Origin: Bacillus alkalicellulosilyticus | Lineage (GTDB): Bacteria; Bacillota; Bacilli; Bacillales; Bacillaceae_F | DNA: 64,000 nt | Direction of reading: 5' to 3' | Assembly (NCBI RefSeq): GCF_002019795.1 | Contig: NZ_KV917381.1 | Span: forward strand, 2,946,068 to 3,010,067 | Part shown: in pieces, positions 53,415 to 61,776 of the stretch | Numbering within the stretch: position 1 is the stretch's first letter | Layout: every line of letters begins with the position of its first letter | Made by a program: the position numbers and the translations under genes | The notes under the pieces: model-generated | The model's database searches: none | Seen by the model: the letters and a program-made list of their open reading frames with translations, nothing else | Told to the model about the DNA's origin: nothing

Positions 53415-54266
53415 TTACGGTTCAATATGTGCAAACAAAATTTTCTTGTCTGGATTAAAAAACAACATTAAATGAGAGCCATCACCTAAAGATAAACTAT
53501 TGTTTTCTACTACAACATTATTTTGCTTTTTTACAACATTTATAGTGTTATCACTCTTAATGGAACACACAAATTTCATTGGTTCTGTAGTAATTGGACA
53601 TTTAGGAATTCGTGGGAATTGGTACCACAATGGTACCCCACCTAACAATGCCTCACCTGCATTAAATTTGTGTACACTAAGTAAATTGGTTGTTTTATAT
53701 TTCACTTGTGATAATTCCAAATTATAGCTGTAATTTTCAAATGCATCTGCATGAACTATTATTGGTTCAATAACAATGGGCTCTTCTGGATTACTATAGT
53801 CAAGAAAAACCCCTTCATTTAGCTCTTCTAAAGGAAAGACGATATGGAGATAGTCTAAACCTAACCATTGAAAGTAAGGATCTCTACCATTTAACGTTCC
53901 TATGTATTGAAAAGGAGTAGTTTGTTCTGGGTGTTTAGGTATCGTCAAATTATCTGGGATTTTTCCACCAATATGATGTGTGCCTTCTGGGTCTTTTTCC
54001 ATTAGGAAAACTGTATGTTCATTCCATTCACTAATTGGCAAATCAATATTTTCATAAGTTAGTACTTTTTTATCCTTATTGTGTTGATATCCCTTTATCA
54101 ATTTATTACCTTCCATCTCAAATTCAAGAGCTGATTGAACATTTTTGAAAAAGTTAAATCCTGATACATCAACACCATGGGTAAGCAAAATATCTATTGC
54201 AGATTCCTTGCTATCAAAGTAGATTTCCCACCCACCTATATATTTTATCATCTTATTATTTTCCAT
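53415..54266 (-). CDS. DUF1963-like protein, possible immunity protein
   Basis: 283 residues without signal. The N-terminal half is unlike anything I know (YIGGWEIYFDSKESAIDILLTHGVDV); the C-terminal half has GGVPLWYQFPRIPKCP, EPMKFVCSIKSD and GDGSHLMLFFNPD, the pattern of DUF1963/YwqG-type proteins, in which a G-G-x-P-x-W loop and a C-P-x-C-like motif precede a G-D-x-G strand. The YwqG family has been tied to toxin immunity. ATG behind AGGAGC. Confidence 0.5.
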   Translation of the reverse strand: MENNKMIKYIGGWEIYFDSKESAIDILLTHGVDVSGFNFFKNVQSALEFEMEGNKLIKGYQHNKDKKVLTYENIDLPISEWNEHTVFLMEKDPEGTHHIGGKIPDNLTIPKHPEQTTPFQYIGTLNGRDPYFQWLGLDYLHIVFPLEELNEGVFLDYSNPEEPIVIEPIIVHADAFENYSYNLELSQVKYKTTNLLSVHKFNAGEALLGGVPLWYQFPRIPKCPITTEPMKFVCSIKSDNTINVVKKQNNVVVENNSLSLGDGSHLMLFFNPDKKILFAHIEP

Positions 54267-54599
54267 CTTTTCAATTGCTCCTTATAGAAAATTTTCATTT
54301 CAGTATTTCTTCTTCTACTAAACTACTTTAATTTTATGAAGTATTTCCTCATTCTTCATTTTAGCATTTAGTCCCATATTTTCCACAAAAATTATTGCGC
54401 TCTTCAATTAACAAGTAATTAGAACAACTTGTAGCATATAAAATGGAAGGGAAACATACGGCTTTTCTCCAACGTTCAAAAGCAATAAAAATTAAGCGTA
54501 CTAAATCAAATATGATTTAGTACGCTATTTTTAATGCTATTTGGTATTTTCTCTCCTAATACTGAACCTGTTATACAACCTTTTGTTCCAACTTCTCTC
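54267..54599. other. Intergenic region with a terminator hairpin
   Basis: About 330 bases. Besides the hairpin at 54495-54526 I see only AT-rich sequence; the first ~130 bases hold the promoter of the leftward DUF1963-like gene. Confidence 0.45.
54495..54526. terminator. Terminator hairpin, second copy of the 5.0-kb hairpin
   Basis: AGCGTACTAAATC, six-base loop, GATTTAGTACGCT, then ATTTTTA. A perfect 13-bp stem. Sequence is shared with 5001-5031 except in the loop. Confidence 0.8.
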
Positions 54600-54950
54600 T
54601 TACTCGTTACTCTTGATTTCAACAATTAGTTCGATCTCCACTGGCGTATGAAAGGGAAGGTCACTTGTACCAATCGCAAATCTTGCATGTCTACCTCTTT
54701 CTCCAAAGATCTCCATTAACAAATCTGATGCTCCATTCATGATATATGGTTGGTCTGATTACAAAGCCTAGTAATTTCACAATTTTTTCGACTCTGTTTA
54801 AATCGCCTAAATAGTCTTTCATTACCACTAGTGCATTAATAATGGTTTGTCGCGCTGCCTCTTATCCTTGTTTCACTGTAACATCTAAACCTAGTTTCCC
54901 TTATAAAGTAACATGCCATTCTGCCTTGCATCCTGCCCTGATATGCTTAT
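54600..54950 (-). pseudogene. RidA/YjgF-family relic
   Basis: Pieces of a RidA-like gene remain in order but in three frames: SGQDARQNGMLLYKGK, then LGLDVTVKQG with a stop, EAARQTIINALVVMKDYLGD, LNRVEKIVKLLGFV, a gap of ~10 residues, and IMNGASDLLMEIFGERGRH, ARFAIGTSDLPFHTPVEIE, LIVEIKSNE. Frameshifts, an in-frame stop and a small deletion inactivate it. RidA hydrolyses reactive enamines; the Arg of ARFAIGT is still visible. Confidence 0.88.
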
Positions 54951-55092
54951 TTACAATGGGCTTCTTTCTGTGAGAAAATAGGTATAAATAATTTACCAAA
55001 ATTAACATGAATTGTATTTGGAGTATTATGACTTACGGCTTTGAAGATGGATAAAAATCTATTATTTTTTATTTGGTATAAGGAGGTATGTC

Positions 55093-55857
55093 ATGATAGA
55101 AGAATATTTTTTAAAGGTACAACAAGGACTGACAACGATTTTAAAACAAGAGAGTACCCACATTGAGGCTGCTGCTAGTCTACTAACTAACACGATAAAA
55201 AATGACGGGATCATCCATATTTTCGGATGTGGTCATTCACATATGATTGCAGAAGAATCATTTTATCGGGCTGGAGGATTAGTCCCCATTAATCCAATTT
55301 TTGAGGAGTCGTTGATGCTTCATGAAGATGCAGTTTATGCATCCAAACTAGAAAGGGACCCTTTATTCGGAAAAGAAATCTTAGCCAAACACGAGATTTC
55401 TCCGATTGATACGATTATTGTCGTGTCTACTTCTGGAAGAAATCCTGTACCAATTGATGTTGCCCTTACGGCAAAGGAAAAAGGATGCGCTGTCATCGTA
55501 ATTACTTCCTTCTTCTATCGTAATCTATCTTCACGTCATCTTAGTGGAAAGCATTTATCTGATGTTGCGGATATTGCCATCAATAATCATGTAGACATAG
55601 GAGATGCTGTTTTGTCTCATAAATCTGTAGAGGTCCCTTTTATTCCTGTTTCTTCTATTCACTCACTTACGATAACAAATGCTATGTTTGCTGAAACCAT
55701 TAAATGTTTGGCTGATGCAGGAATTAACACTCCTATTTTCATGAGCGGAAATGTCGATCATTCAGAAACATATAATCAAAAGATCATTGAGCGTTTTCAA
55801 GGAAAGGTACAAGCATTATCTGCAAGAAACCCCCAAAGAAAAAAATACTCCAAGTGA
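55093..55857 (+). CDS. SIS-domain sugar-phosphate protein (UPF0309 type)
   Basis: 254 residues with one SIS (sugar isomerase) domain: GIIHIFGCGHSHMIAEES, a polar loop, DTIIVVSTSGRNPVPIDVAL, GCAVIVITS. UPF0309 proteins resemble the AgaS/GmhA group and are usually encoded next to amino-sugar genes. ATG behind AAGGAGG. It faces the nag operon direction and is separated from nagB by the immunity island; a role with phosphorylated amino sugars is likely but not shown. Confidence 0.85.
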   Translation: MIEEYFLKVQQGLTTILKQESTHIEAAASLLTNTIKNDGIIHIFGCGHSHMIAEESFYRAGGLVPINPIFEESLMLHEDAVYASKLERDPLFGKEILAKHEISPIDTIIVVSTSGRNPVPIDVALTAKEKGCAVIVITSFFYRNLSSRHLSGKHLSDVADIAINNHVDIGDAVLSHKSVEVPFIPVSSIHSLTITNAMFAETIKCLADAGINTPIFMSGNVDHSETYNQKIIERFQGKVQALSARNPQRKKYSK

Positions 55858-55872
55858 CAAATCGAAAGCTAA

Positions 55873-56030
55873 AAAGAGACTAGGACAAAAGGTTCAAAAA
55901 AGAGAGCACTGAAAAAGTACGATATTGACTATTAAAGAGACCGTAAAAAAGTGAAAACTAGAGGGCGCTAAAAAAATCGGTTTTTAACTTTTACAGTGCC
56001 CTCTCAAAAAAACCTTTTGTCCCAGTCTCG
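55873..56030. repeat. MITE-like inverted-repeat element
   Basis: Outer arms GAGACTAGGACAAAAGGTT (left) and AACCTTTTGTCCCAGTCTC (right); then GAGAGCACTG on the left and CAGTGCCCTC on the right; inside lies a complete GAGGGCGCTAAAAAAATC, GGTTTTTAACTTTTACAGTGCCCTC unit matching 43623-43666 in the opposite direction. About 158 bp in all and able to form one long hairpin; it also can end transcripts of both flanking genes. Confidence 0.7.
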
Positions 56031-56045
56031 GCTTTGTCTGTCACC

Positions 56046-56864
56046 CTACCCTTTGACAGATCCTGATGTCGCTCCCTTTTCAAACGTCTTCTGTGCAAAA
56101 AGGTAGAAGAGAATGACTGGAATCACAACCATCGTTATTGCAGCTGTCATTAGACCGTAGTCCGTTCCATATTGAGAGCTTACTTGCACAAGTAGAACGA
56201 CAAGTGGTCGAACATGAGCATGTTTAACAAATACTAAGGAAGAGAACAAATCATTATAAGACCACAGGAAGACAAAGGTGCCAACTGTCCCAAACGCAGG
56301 TAAAGAGATTGGTAAGAATATTTTATGAAACATTTTCAAGAGGTTACAGCCGTCCATAACGGCAGCCTCTTCTAGTTCCCTTGGTATCGTAGCCATGTAA
56401 CCCGTAATGACCATTATCGCAAAAGGGAGGTTCCCTGCTGTTTGTGGAGTAATTAATCCCCAGTAAGTATTGACGAGCTCTAGGCCAATCATCATTCGAT
56501 ACACAGGAACAATGGTCGCGAAGGCTGGAATCAATAAGCTAATTATTAAGATCGTTTGTAAAAAGCCTCTCAGCTTATAATGAAATCTAGCCATCGCAAA
56601 GGCAGCAAGTCCTCCGAAAAACAAAACAAAAAATACGACCGAACCTGAAATGATTAAGCTATTGATATAGCTTCGCCCGATATCAATGGTTGAAAAAGTA
56701 TTAATATAGTTATCTAAAATCGGATTTGTAGGGATTGTAAATGTCTCGTTAATGATTTCCCGTGATGGTTTAAAAAAATTTAAAACAACCCATGCGAGCG
56801 GAAAAATAGTAGATAGAGACCAAATCGACAAAATGACTTAGATAAAATTATTATTACGTGACAT
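56046..56864 (-). pseudogene. MalG-type sugar ABC permease with an early stop
   Basis: Starting at an ATG at 56864 the frame reads MSRNNNFI, TAA (56838-56840), then VILSIWSLSTIFPLAWVVLN and a complete carbohydrate ABC permease of 261 further codons, including EAAVMDGCNLLKMFHKIFLPISLP, the EAA loop that contacts the ATPase. Only codon 9 is mutated. No companion permease, binding protein or ATPase is present, so the rest of the system is lost or was moved. Restart at a TTG past the stop cannot be excluded. Confidence 0.8.
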
Positions 56865-56909
56865 CTTCACTAGCAAGGATTGTTCTGTTTTGCATATTTT
56901 TTCTTACTC

Positions 56910-58967
56910 TCAAGTCCTTTCCCAAAAACGTCTTTTTGCGATCGCATGGATAAACTCTTGTTCGGAATTTGAATTTGAACCGTAATAAATAACTCCTAAG
57001 GGGTTGTTGTTAGCTCCCGCTTGTAAAAATTGTTTACCTGTTGTTGCGATTGCTATAGGCTTATAGTGTTTGTATGCCGCATGAGTCCAATCAGTTGTAT
57101 AACTATCAAATACACTTTGATTTTTTGTGGTTCCACCGACAACATACAAGGCGTCTAATAGAACCTCGTGGGTTGTTAGAAATGTTTTCGTAACCTCGAT
57201 CTTTGTTCCATCAGTCCCGGTCACTGTACCAAGCTTTTCGCTTATAACTTCAACAAAAACTCCCGCTTGTTGGAACGACTCAAGCATTTTTCTTACTTCT
57301 AGACCATAAAAACCATCACCTATGATCACACCGACAGTTAAAGAGAAAGCATAATGGGGTGTGTTGGCTTGGCTAAGTGCAGGTGATGACGTCTCCACTG
57401 GTACATGCTGTCCTGTCGGAGGTTTTATTCCGACATTGTCTGCGATGGTCGTGGCCATTCCTTTATCGACATTGACGAACATATTGACCACTTGCTCGCG
57501 TACCGACACCCTCTTCACCTGAGCTAGTTCAAAGCTAAAGGCATCAATGATATGTTGTTTTTCTACAGAAGACATACTATTCCAAAACATTCTGGCTTGG
57601 GAAAAGAAATCTTTAAAGGAGTCACTACTCGCTTTTACCTTAAAGCCTTCTACTCTGTCAGGATAATGTAAAAAACCACCTTCTTCTGGGTTCGTTGGTC
57701 CTGGGGTATTATTTGATATTGAATTCTTAAAATAATTTGTTTGGTCCACATCAATCCGGTGTCTACTGAACCCATCTCTCTGGTTATTATGAAACGGACA
57801 TAGTGAGCGGTTTATCGGGAGCTCTGGATAATTAGACCCGCCAAGGCGGTGAAGCTGCGTGATTTTATATGTGAATGTTCTTCCTTGTAAAATCGGGTCA
57901 TTGGTAAAGTTAATGCCTGGAACTAAATTCGTTACATCAAAAGCAACTTGTTCTGTTTCAGCAAAATGGTTATCGACATTACGATTCAACGTCAGTTTTC
58001 CAATTTTTTGAGCAGGAATGATTTCCTCTGGCCATAACTTCGTTGGGTCTAGAATATCAAAGTCAAACTTATGCTCATCTTCTTCAGCAACCATTTGCAC
58101 AGCTAGTTCAAAGATAGGATAGGCCCCACATTCTATCGCATCTCTTAAATCTCTACGATGATAATCCGGGTCTAACCCACCGACCATTAATGACTCCTCG
58201 TTTAAAAAAGAATGGACACCTAAAAGCGGCTTCCAATGGAATTTGACAAACGTTGCTTTTCCTTCTTCATTTTCAAAACGGAATGTGTTAACTGCGAAGC
58301 CTTCCATCATTCTCCAACTTCTAGGTACAGCTCGATCTGACATGGCCCACATTACAAAATGAGCAGACTCCTGATTATTCGCTACGAAGTCCCAAAAGTT
58401 ATCGTGTGCTGCTGAGGCCGTTGGCATATCATTATGCGGCTGAGGTTTAAGGGCATGTTGTGAATCAACAAATTTAAAAGGGTCATGAACAACAAACACG
58501 GGGAATGGGAGGCCTAACATATCGTAATTCCCTTCCTCTGTATAAAACTTAACAGCAAACCCCCGAACATCGCGGGCCGTGTCCATAGAACCTTTTCCTC
58601 CTTGTACTGTTGAAAAACGAACGAATACCGACGTTGTCGTCCCTTTCTCTTTAAGAAAAGCCGCTTTCGTGTAAGGTCTCATCGATTGGTAGGCTTCAAA
58701 TTCACCATGTGCTCCAAAACCTCTCGCATGGACAACTCTTTCTGGGATTCTTTCGGTGTCAAAATGGAGTTGTTTTTGAAAAAAATGAAAGTCCTCCATC
58801 AGAATCGGACCCCTGTCACCAGCTTTTAACGTATTTTCATTATTTGCTACCTTCAGGCCTTCATTTGTCGTTATTGGATTCCCCCCATTTTGGATACGGT
58901 ACTTTTCAAGTTGTTTATCCTTCTTGTCACCAGCCTTTGAGTGGTTGTTTTGAGATGACTTATCCAT
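56910..58967 (-). CDS. katE: Catalase HPII (large-subunit, class I amidotransferase-like tail)
   Basis: 685 residues. Catalase core: [18 protein letters not shown] with the distal His, [30 protein letters not shown] with the Asn-containing loop, and [20 protein letters not shown] near the proximal heme side; tail from about residue 530 ([22 protein letters not shown]) is the PfpI-like domain found in large catalases. It removes hydrogen peroxide and tolerates heat and denaturants. Start ATG behind GGGAAGGGG. Long intact gene beside a broken permease. Confidence 0.95.
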   Translation of the reverse strand: MDKSSQNNHSKAGDKKDKQLEKYRIQNGGNPITTNEGLKVANNENTLKAGDRGPILMEDFHFFQKQLHFDTERIPERVVHARGFGAHGEFEAYQSMRPYTKAAFLKEKGTTTSVFVRFSTVQGGKGSMDTARDVRGFAVKFYTEEGNYDMLGLPFPVFVVHDPFKFVDSQHALKPQPHNDMPTASAAHDNFWDFVANNQESAHFVMWAMSDRAVPRSWRMMEGFAVNTFRFENEEGKATFVKFHWKPLLGVHSFLNEESLMVGGLDPDYHRRDLRDAIECGAYPIFELAVQMVAEEDEHKFDFDILDPTKLWPEEIIPAQKIGKLTLNRNVDNHFAETEQVAFDVTNLVPGINFTNDPILQGRTFTYKITQLHRLGGSNYPELPINRSLCPFHNNQRDGFSRHRIDVDQTNYFKNSISNNTPGPTNPEEGGFLHYPDRVEGFKVKASSDSFKDFFSQARMFWNSMSSVEKQHIIDAFSFELAQVKRVSVREQVVNMFVNVDKGMATTIADNVGIKPPTGQHVPVETSSPALSQANTPHYAFSLTVGVIIGDGFYGLEVRKMLESFQQAGVFVEVISEKLGTVTGTDGTKIEVTKTFLTTHEVLLDALYVVGGTTKNQSVFDSYTTDWTHAAYKHYKPIAIATTGKQFLQAGANNNPLGVIYYGSNSNSEQEFIHAIAKRRFWERT

Positions 58968-59177
58968 GAATTCCCCTTCCCTACTTTAGGTATTTTTTAT
59001 CCTTTTTAACTTATGTAGAATTTTCTTGTCCATAGACCTATAAGCCTTCATTTTTTTGTTTCTCCGGGCGGTTTATGGGAGCGTGCTCTACAACTCGAGC
59101 AAACCATTGAGAGCTATGGGGTATCTATTTGCGATAACAATAGGGTGGGGACAATGGTGGGTGTTGGGACATGAATA

Positions 59178-59219
59178 GAGGGTGAGAAAAAAGGTAAAAA
59201 CACCTTTTATCACACCCTC
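59178..59219 (-). terminator. Terminator of the YVTN-propeller gene
   Basis: GAGGGTG outer arms pair with CACCCTC, and AGGT/ACCT inner arms with A- and T-rich flanks. Leftward it follows the 59250 stop by 30 bases. Confidence 0.7.
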
Positions 59220-59249
59220 ATATTTTCCGCTGTCAGCGCTATAATGTTA

Positions 59250-60371
59250 TCATCTTATTGATATACCATTTGGAAATAAACCTACTTCAATTTTTTCTAC
59301 TTCCTCTAACAATTCAAGATCTACGACGGAAATCGTTTCTTCAAACATGTTGGTGACAAAAGCATAACGACTATCGGTTGAGATAACAATGCCATGCGCT
59401 CCTAAACCTAATGTCACTTCCTTTACTACTTCAAAAGTTTCTAGGCTAATTACAGAAATCGTATTAGAAGGAGCCTCCTTGCTGCCTTGGTTTGCTACAA
59501 TGACATAGTTGTTATCATAGCTTGCGTACATTTGAACAGGACCTTCTCCCACCTCTACTTTATCCATTACTTTTTGTGTTGCAGTATCAATAATCGCCAA
59601 TTTATTTTCTAGATGTAATCCTACAAAGGCAAATTCTCCATCATGCGAAAAGCCTGTTTGTACAGCGCCTTCTCCAACTTTTATCCGATTGACTTCTTCT
59701 CTCGTTTCAATATCAATGATGCTTACATCACCACTATGCATATTGGCTATGTATGCATATTTTTGATTTGGTGAAATTCGAAGTCCATGTGGATAATCAC
59801 CCACTTCAACAACGGTGTTCTCCCCAGTAGAACGGTCGATAATCGACACCGTATTATCACCGGAATTAGATACTACCACGATATTTCCATCTTGCGTAAT
59901 CGATACATGGGCTGGATGATCTCCTACTGTGTAAACTTCAACTTTTTCAAGGCTATCTAAATCATAAGCAACAATAGACGGTTCGTTCACTGCCATTTTA
60001 TCATCATGTCCATGTTCTGCATGCTCTTCTTCATTATGGGGGTGACTAATTGTTACCCATACTACATTTGATTCTTTGTTTACCTCTAAGTTATGGGCTT
60101 TTCCATCTAACTGAATGATTTGTTGGCGTTTTTCTGGATAATAAATAACTGACATTGATTGTTCTTCTTCATTTGCTACTACAACAACATACTCTTCATT
60201 CACTAGTTCTGTAACTTCTTCAGTCGAATCTTCTAACATTTTTCTAGTTTCTTGTTTTTCTCTTTCGTTTCCAGTTCCATTCGACTCAGTGATAGCTTCC
60301 TCTGCTCCACACCCAGCTAAGATGAAAAGGAATACTACTTTTAATAGAATTAGATACGTTTTTTTTACCAT
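59250..60371 (-). CDS. YVTN-type beta-propeller lipoprotein
   Basis: 373 residues with signal peptide and lipobox LAGC. Seven YVTN/NHL-like repeats: NIVVVSNSGDNTVSIIDRSTGE, KYAYIANMHSGDVSIIDIETRE, FAFVGLHLENKLAIIDTATQK, YVIVANQGSKEAPSNTISVI and so on. A His-rich loop HPHNEEEHAEHGHDD may bind metal. It starts 170 bases past the cueP stop codon, so both may handle copper on the outer surface. The ribosome site is GGGAGG. Confidence 0.88.
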   Translation of the reverse strand: MVKKTYLILLKVVFLFILAGCGAEEAITESNGTGNEREKQETRKMLEDSTEEVTELVNEEYVVVVANEEEQSMSVIYYPEKRQQIIQLDGKAHNLEVNKESNVVWVTISHPHNEEEHAEHGHDDKMAVNEPSIVAYDLDSLEKVEVYTVGDHPAHVSITQDGNIVVVSNSGDNTVSIIDRSTGENTVVEVGDYPHGLRISPNQKYAYIANMHSGDVSIIDIETREEVNRIKVGEGAVQTGFSHDGEFAFVGLHLENKLAIIDTATQKVMDKVEVGEGPVQMYASYDNNYVIVANQGSKEAPSNTISVISLETFEVVKEVTLGLGAHGIVISTDSRYAFVTNMFEETISVVDLELLEEVEKIEVGLFPNGISIR

Positions 60372-60540
60372 GGTGTACCTCCCTTATATAATATACTTTT
60401 AGTTTAGTTGGAGGTACCTTCTCAATAGTATGACTTCAATCACATATTGAAATTTTTCAATTTATCTATTCAATACTTTGTCCTACTTTCTTCAAACTTT
60501 CTTCTTTTTTATATAATAGGTACTAATTTTACTACATCTT

Positions 60541-61092
60541 TTATTTATGATAGGAGGATTCCTCTACCAACTGCATTGTCGTAATGCAAGTTGGGTCTGT
60601 TTTAAATGTTGAAAGCTTTCCCTCTACCATTTTTCCATCTATTGAAATTGTAATGTTGTATGTTTGGTCCCGTTTTAACCAAAAATCTAAAAAGCCGTTT
60701 CGTAAAGATTGCATGGTTTCGTCCACTACGACGTTCCCATCCTGTTCTTCTATATATACGTCAAAATATTCCTCTACTAATTCACCTTGACAACCTGTCA
60801 AGTTATGATAAGTTCAAGGATGTGTTTCATTAATGAATGGGGCGATCGATACAAAAAAATCCTCTTCAGATAAATCATATACTTGTTGTTGGGTATTATG
60901 GGTTACAATCAATTCATTTGGTTGTATTGAGGCTTCCCTATCTGTAATATGACCTGCACTAAAAGCATTCACTAACTCCTTGATATCCTTGCCTTGGTTG
61001 TCTTCAACAACCTGATTTTCTTTGATTGTAAAGAATAGAGCTGTCACTACTAACAAAACGAAAAGTACTCCAATCACGCCTTTAATTTTCAC
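60541..61092 (-). CDS. cueP: CueP copper-binding protein with in-frame TGA at a ligand Cys
   Basis: GTG start behind AAGGAGGTGACAGA, then a signal peptide or anchor (GVIGVLFVLLVVTALFF) and CueP motifs DIKELVNAFSAGHI, PNELIVTHN, DFFVSIAPFINETHP. A TGA follows at codon 93 (60814-60816), then, in the same frame, TYHNLTGCQGELVEEYFDV, SLRNGFLDFWLKRDQTYNI and DPTCITTMQLV: the rest of CueP. Cys in homologues sits exactly where TGA is; with Cys101 and Cys169 it forms the copper site (Cys96/104/172 in the Salmonella protein, from memory, all offset by three). Read through, 183 residues. Otherwise normal length; no frameshift. Either recoded as selenocysteine or broken by a point mutation. Confidence 0.8.
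60786..60802 (-). promoter_or_regulatory. Stem-loop 11 nt after the cueP TGA, SECIS-like
   Basis: On the coding strand CTTGACAGGTTGTCAAG forms a 7-bp perfect stem with a GGT loop. It starts 11 bases after the TGA, is 17 bases long and has AGGT at positions 7-10, the same spacing and loop that I remember for the E. coli fdhF SECIS upper stem-loop. The sequence also encodes conserved LTGCQ, so the fold could be coincidence. Confidence 0.45.
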
Positions 61093-61312
61093 TCTGTCAC
61101 CTCCTTACTGCTGTTTTACTTAATGAAATAAATGTATCAAATAAATGTGTAGAAAAGATGAAAAAAGGGGTACTACAGGCTTCAATAAAAAATGCCCTCA
61201 GATGTTCACATTTCATTTCCTAGTGTGTTTTGTAAATTGCTAGTACAACCTCTCCACATGACTTCTGCTAATTCCTAAGATATAATAAAACAAAAAGAAA
61301 AATGGTGAAAAC

Positions 61313-61702
61313 ATGATTGAGATTAAAACGTCTCCCATTAGTGATGGGGAATTTAATAGGGGCGTCTTTGCAACTTGTGATATAGCAAAAGGCCAACTAA
61401 TCCATGAAGCTCCGGTGCTTCCATATCCGAACGAGCAACATCAATTAATTGAACATACCGTCCTTGCTGATTACGTCTATGAATACGGCATTAACCACGG
61501 AGCTATCCTCCTTGGATACGGAATGCTGTTTAACCATTCGTATGAACCGAATGCTACTTATGAAATTAGCTTTGAAAAACATACTTTTGATTTTTTTGCG
61601 TATACCGATATTAAGGCTGGAGATGAGATTTTCATCAACTATAACGGTGACGTTGATGACAAAGAACCGCTTTGGTTTCATAGGAATGACACGTCAAAGT
61701 AA
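61313..61702 (+). CDS. SET-domain protein lysine methyltransferase-like
   Basis: 129 residues, a minimal SET domain: GVFATCDIAKGQLIHEAPVL at the start, LLGYGMLFNHSYEPNATYEI with the NHSxxPN motif that binds AdoMet, and AGDEIFINYNGD with the catalytic Tyr. No post-SET cysteines. Bacterial SET proteins of this size methylate lysines in unknown targets. Start ATG with GGTGAAAAC upstream; alone in its direction here. Confidence 0.85.
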   Translation: MIEIKTSPISDGEFNRGVFATCDIAKGQLIHEAPVLPYPNEQHQLIEHTVLADYVYEYGINHGAILLGYGMLFNHSYEPNATYEISFEKHTFDFFAYTDIKAGDEIFINYNGDVDDKEPLWFHRNDTSK

Positions 61703-61718
61703 AAACCCAAATGTAAGA

Positions 61719-61759
61719 AAGGCTTGGATAAAAGGTTGTTGTGCCTTTTGTCCAAGCCT
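61719..61759. terminator. Bidirectional terminator hairpin
   Basis: AGGCTTGGATAAAAGG and CCTTTTGTCCAAGCCT pair in a 16-bp stem with one mismatch and an eight-base loop. It serves the converging SET and acyltransferase genes and resembles the outer arms of the 55.9-kb element. Confidence 0.8.
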
Positions 61760-61776
61760 CTTGATTTTGTATTTTA

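Noticed and set aside
61093-61312. CsoR or CueR operator upstream of cueP
   Set aside because: GTACCCC occurs at about 61165 but without the inverted partner GGGGTA at proper distance.
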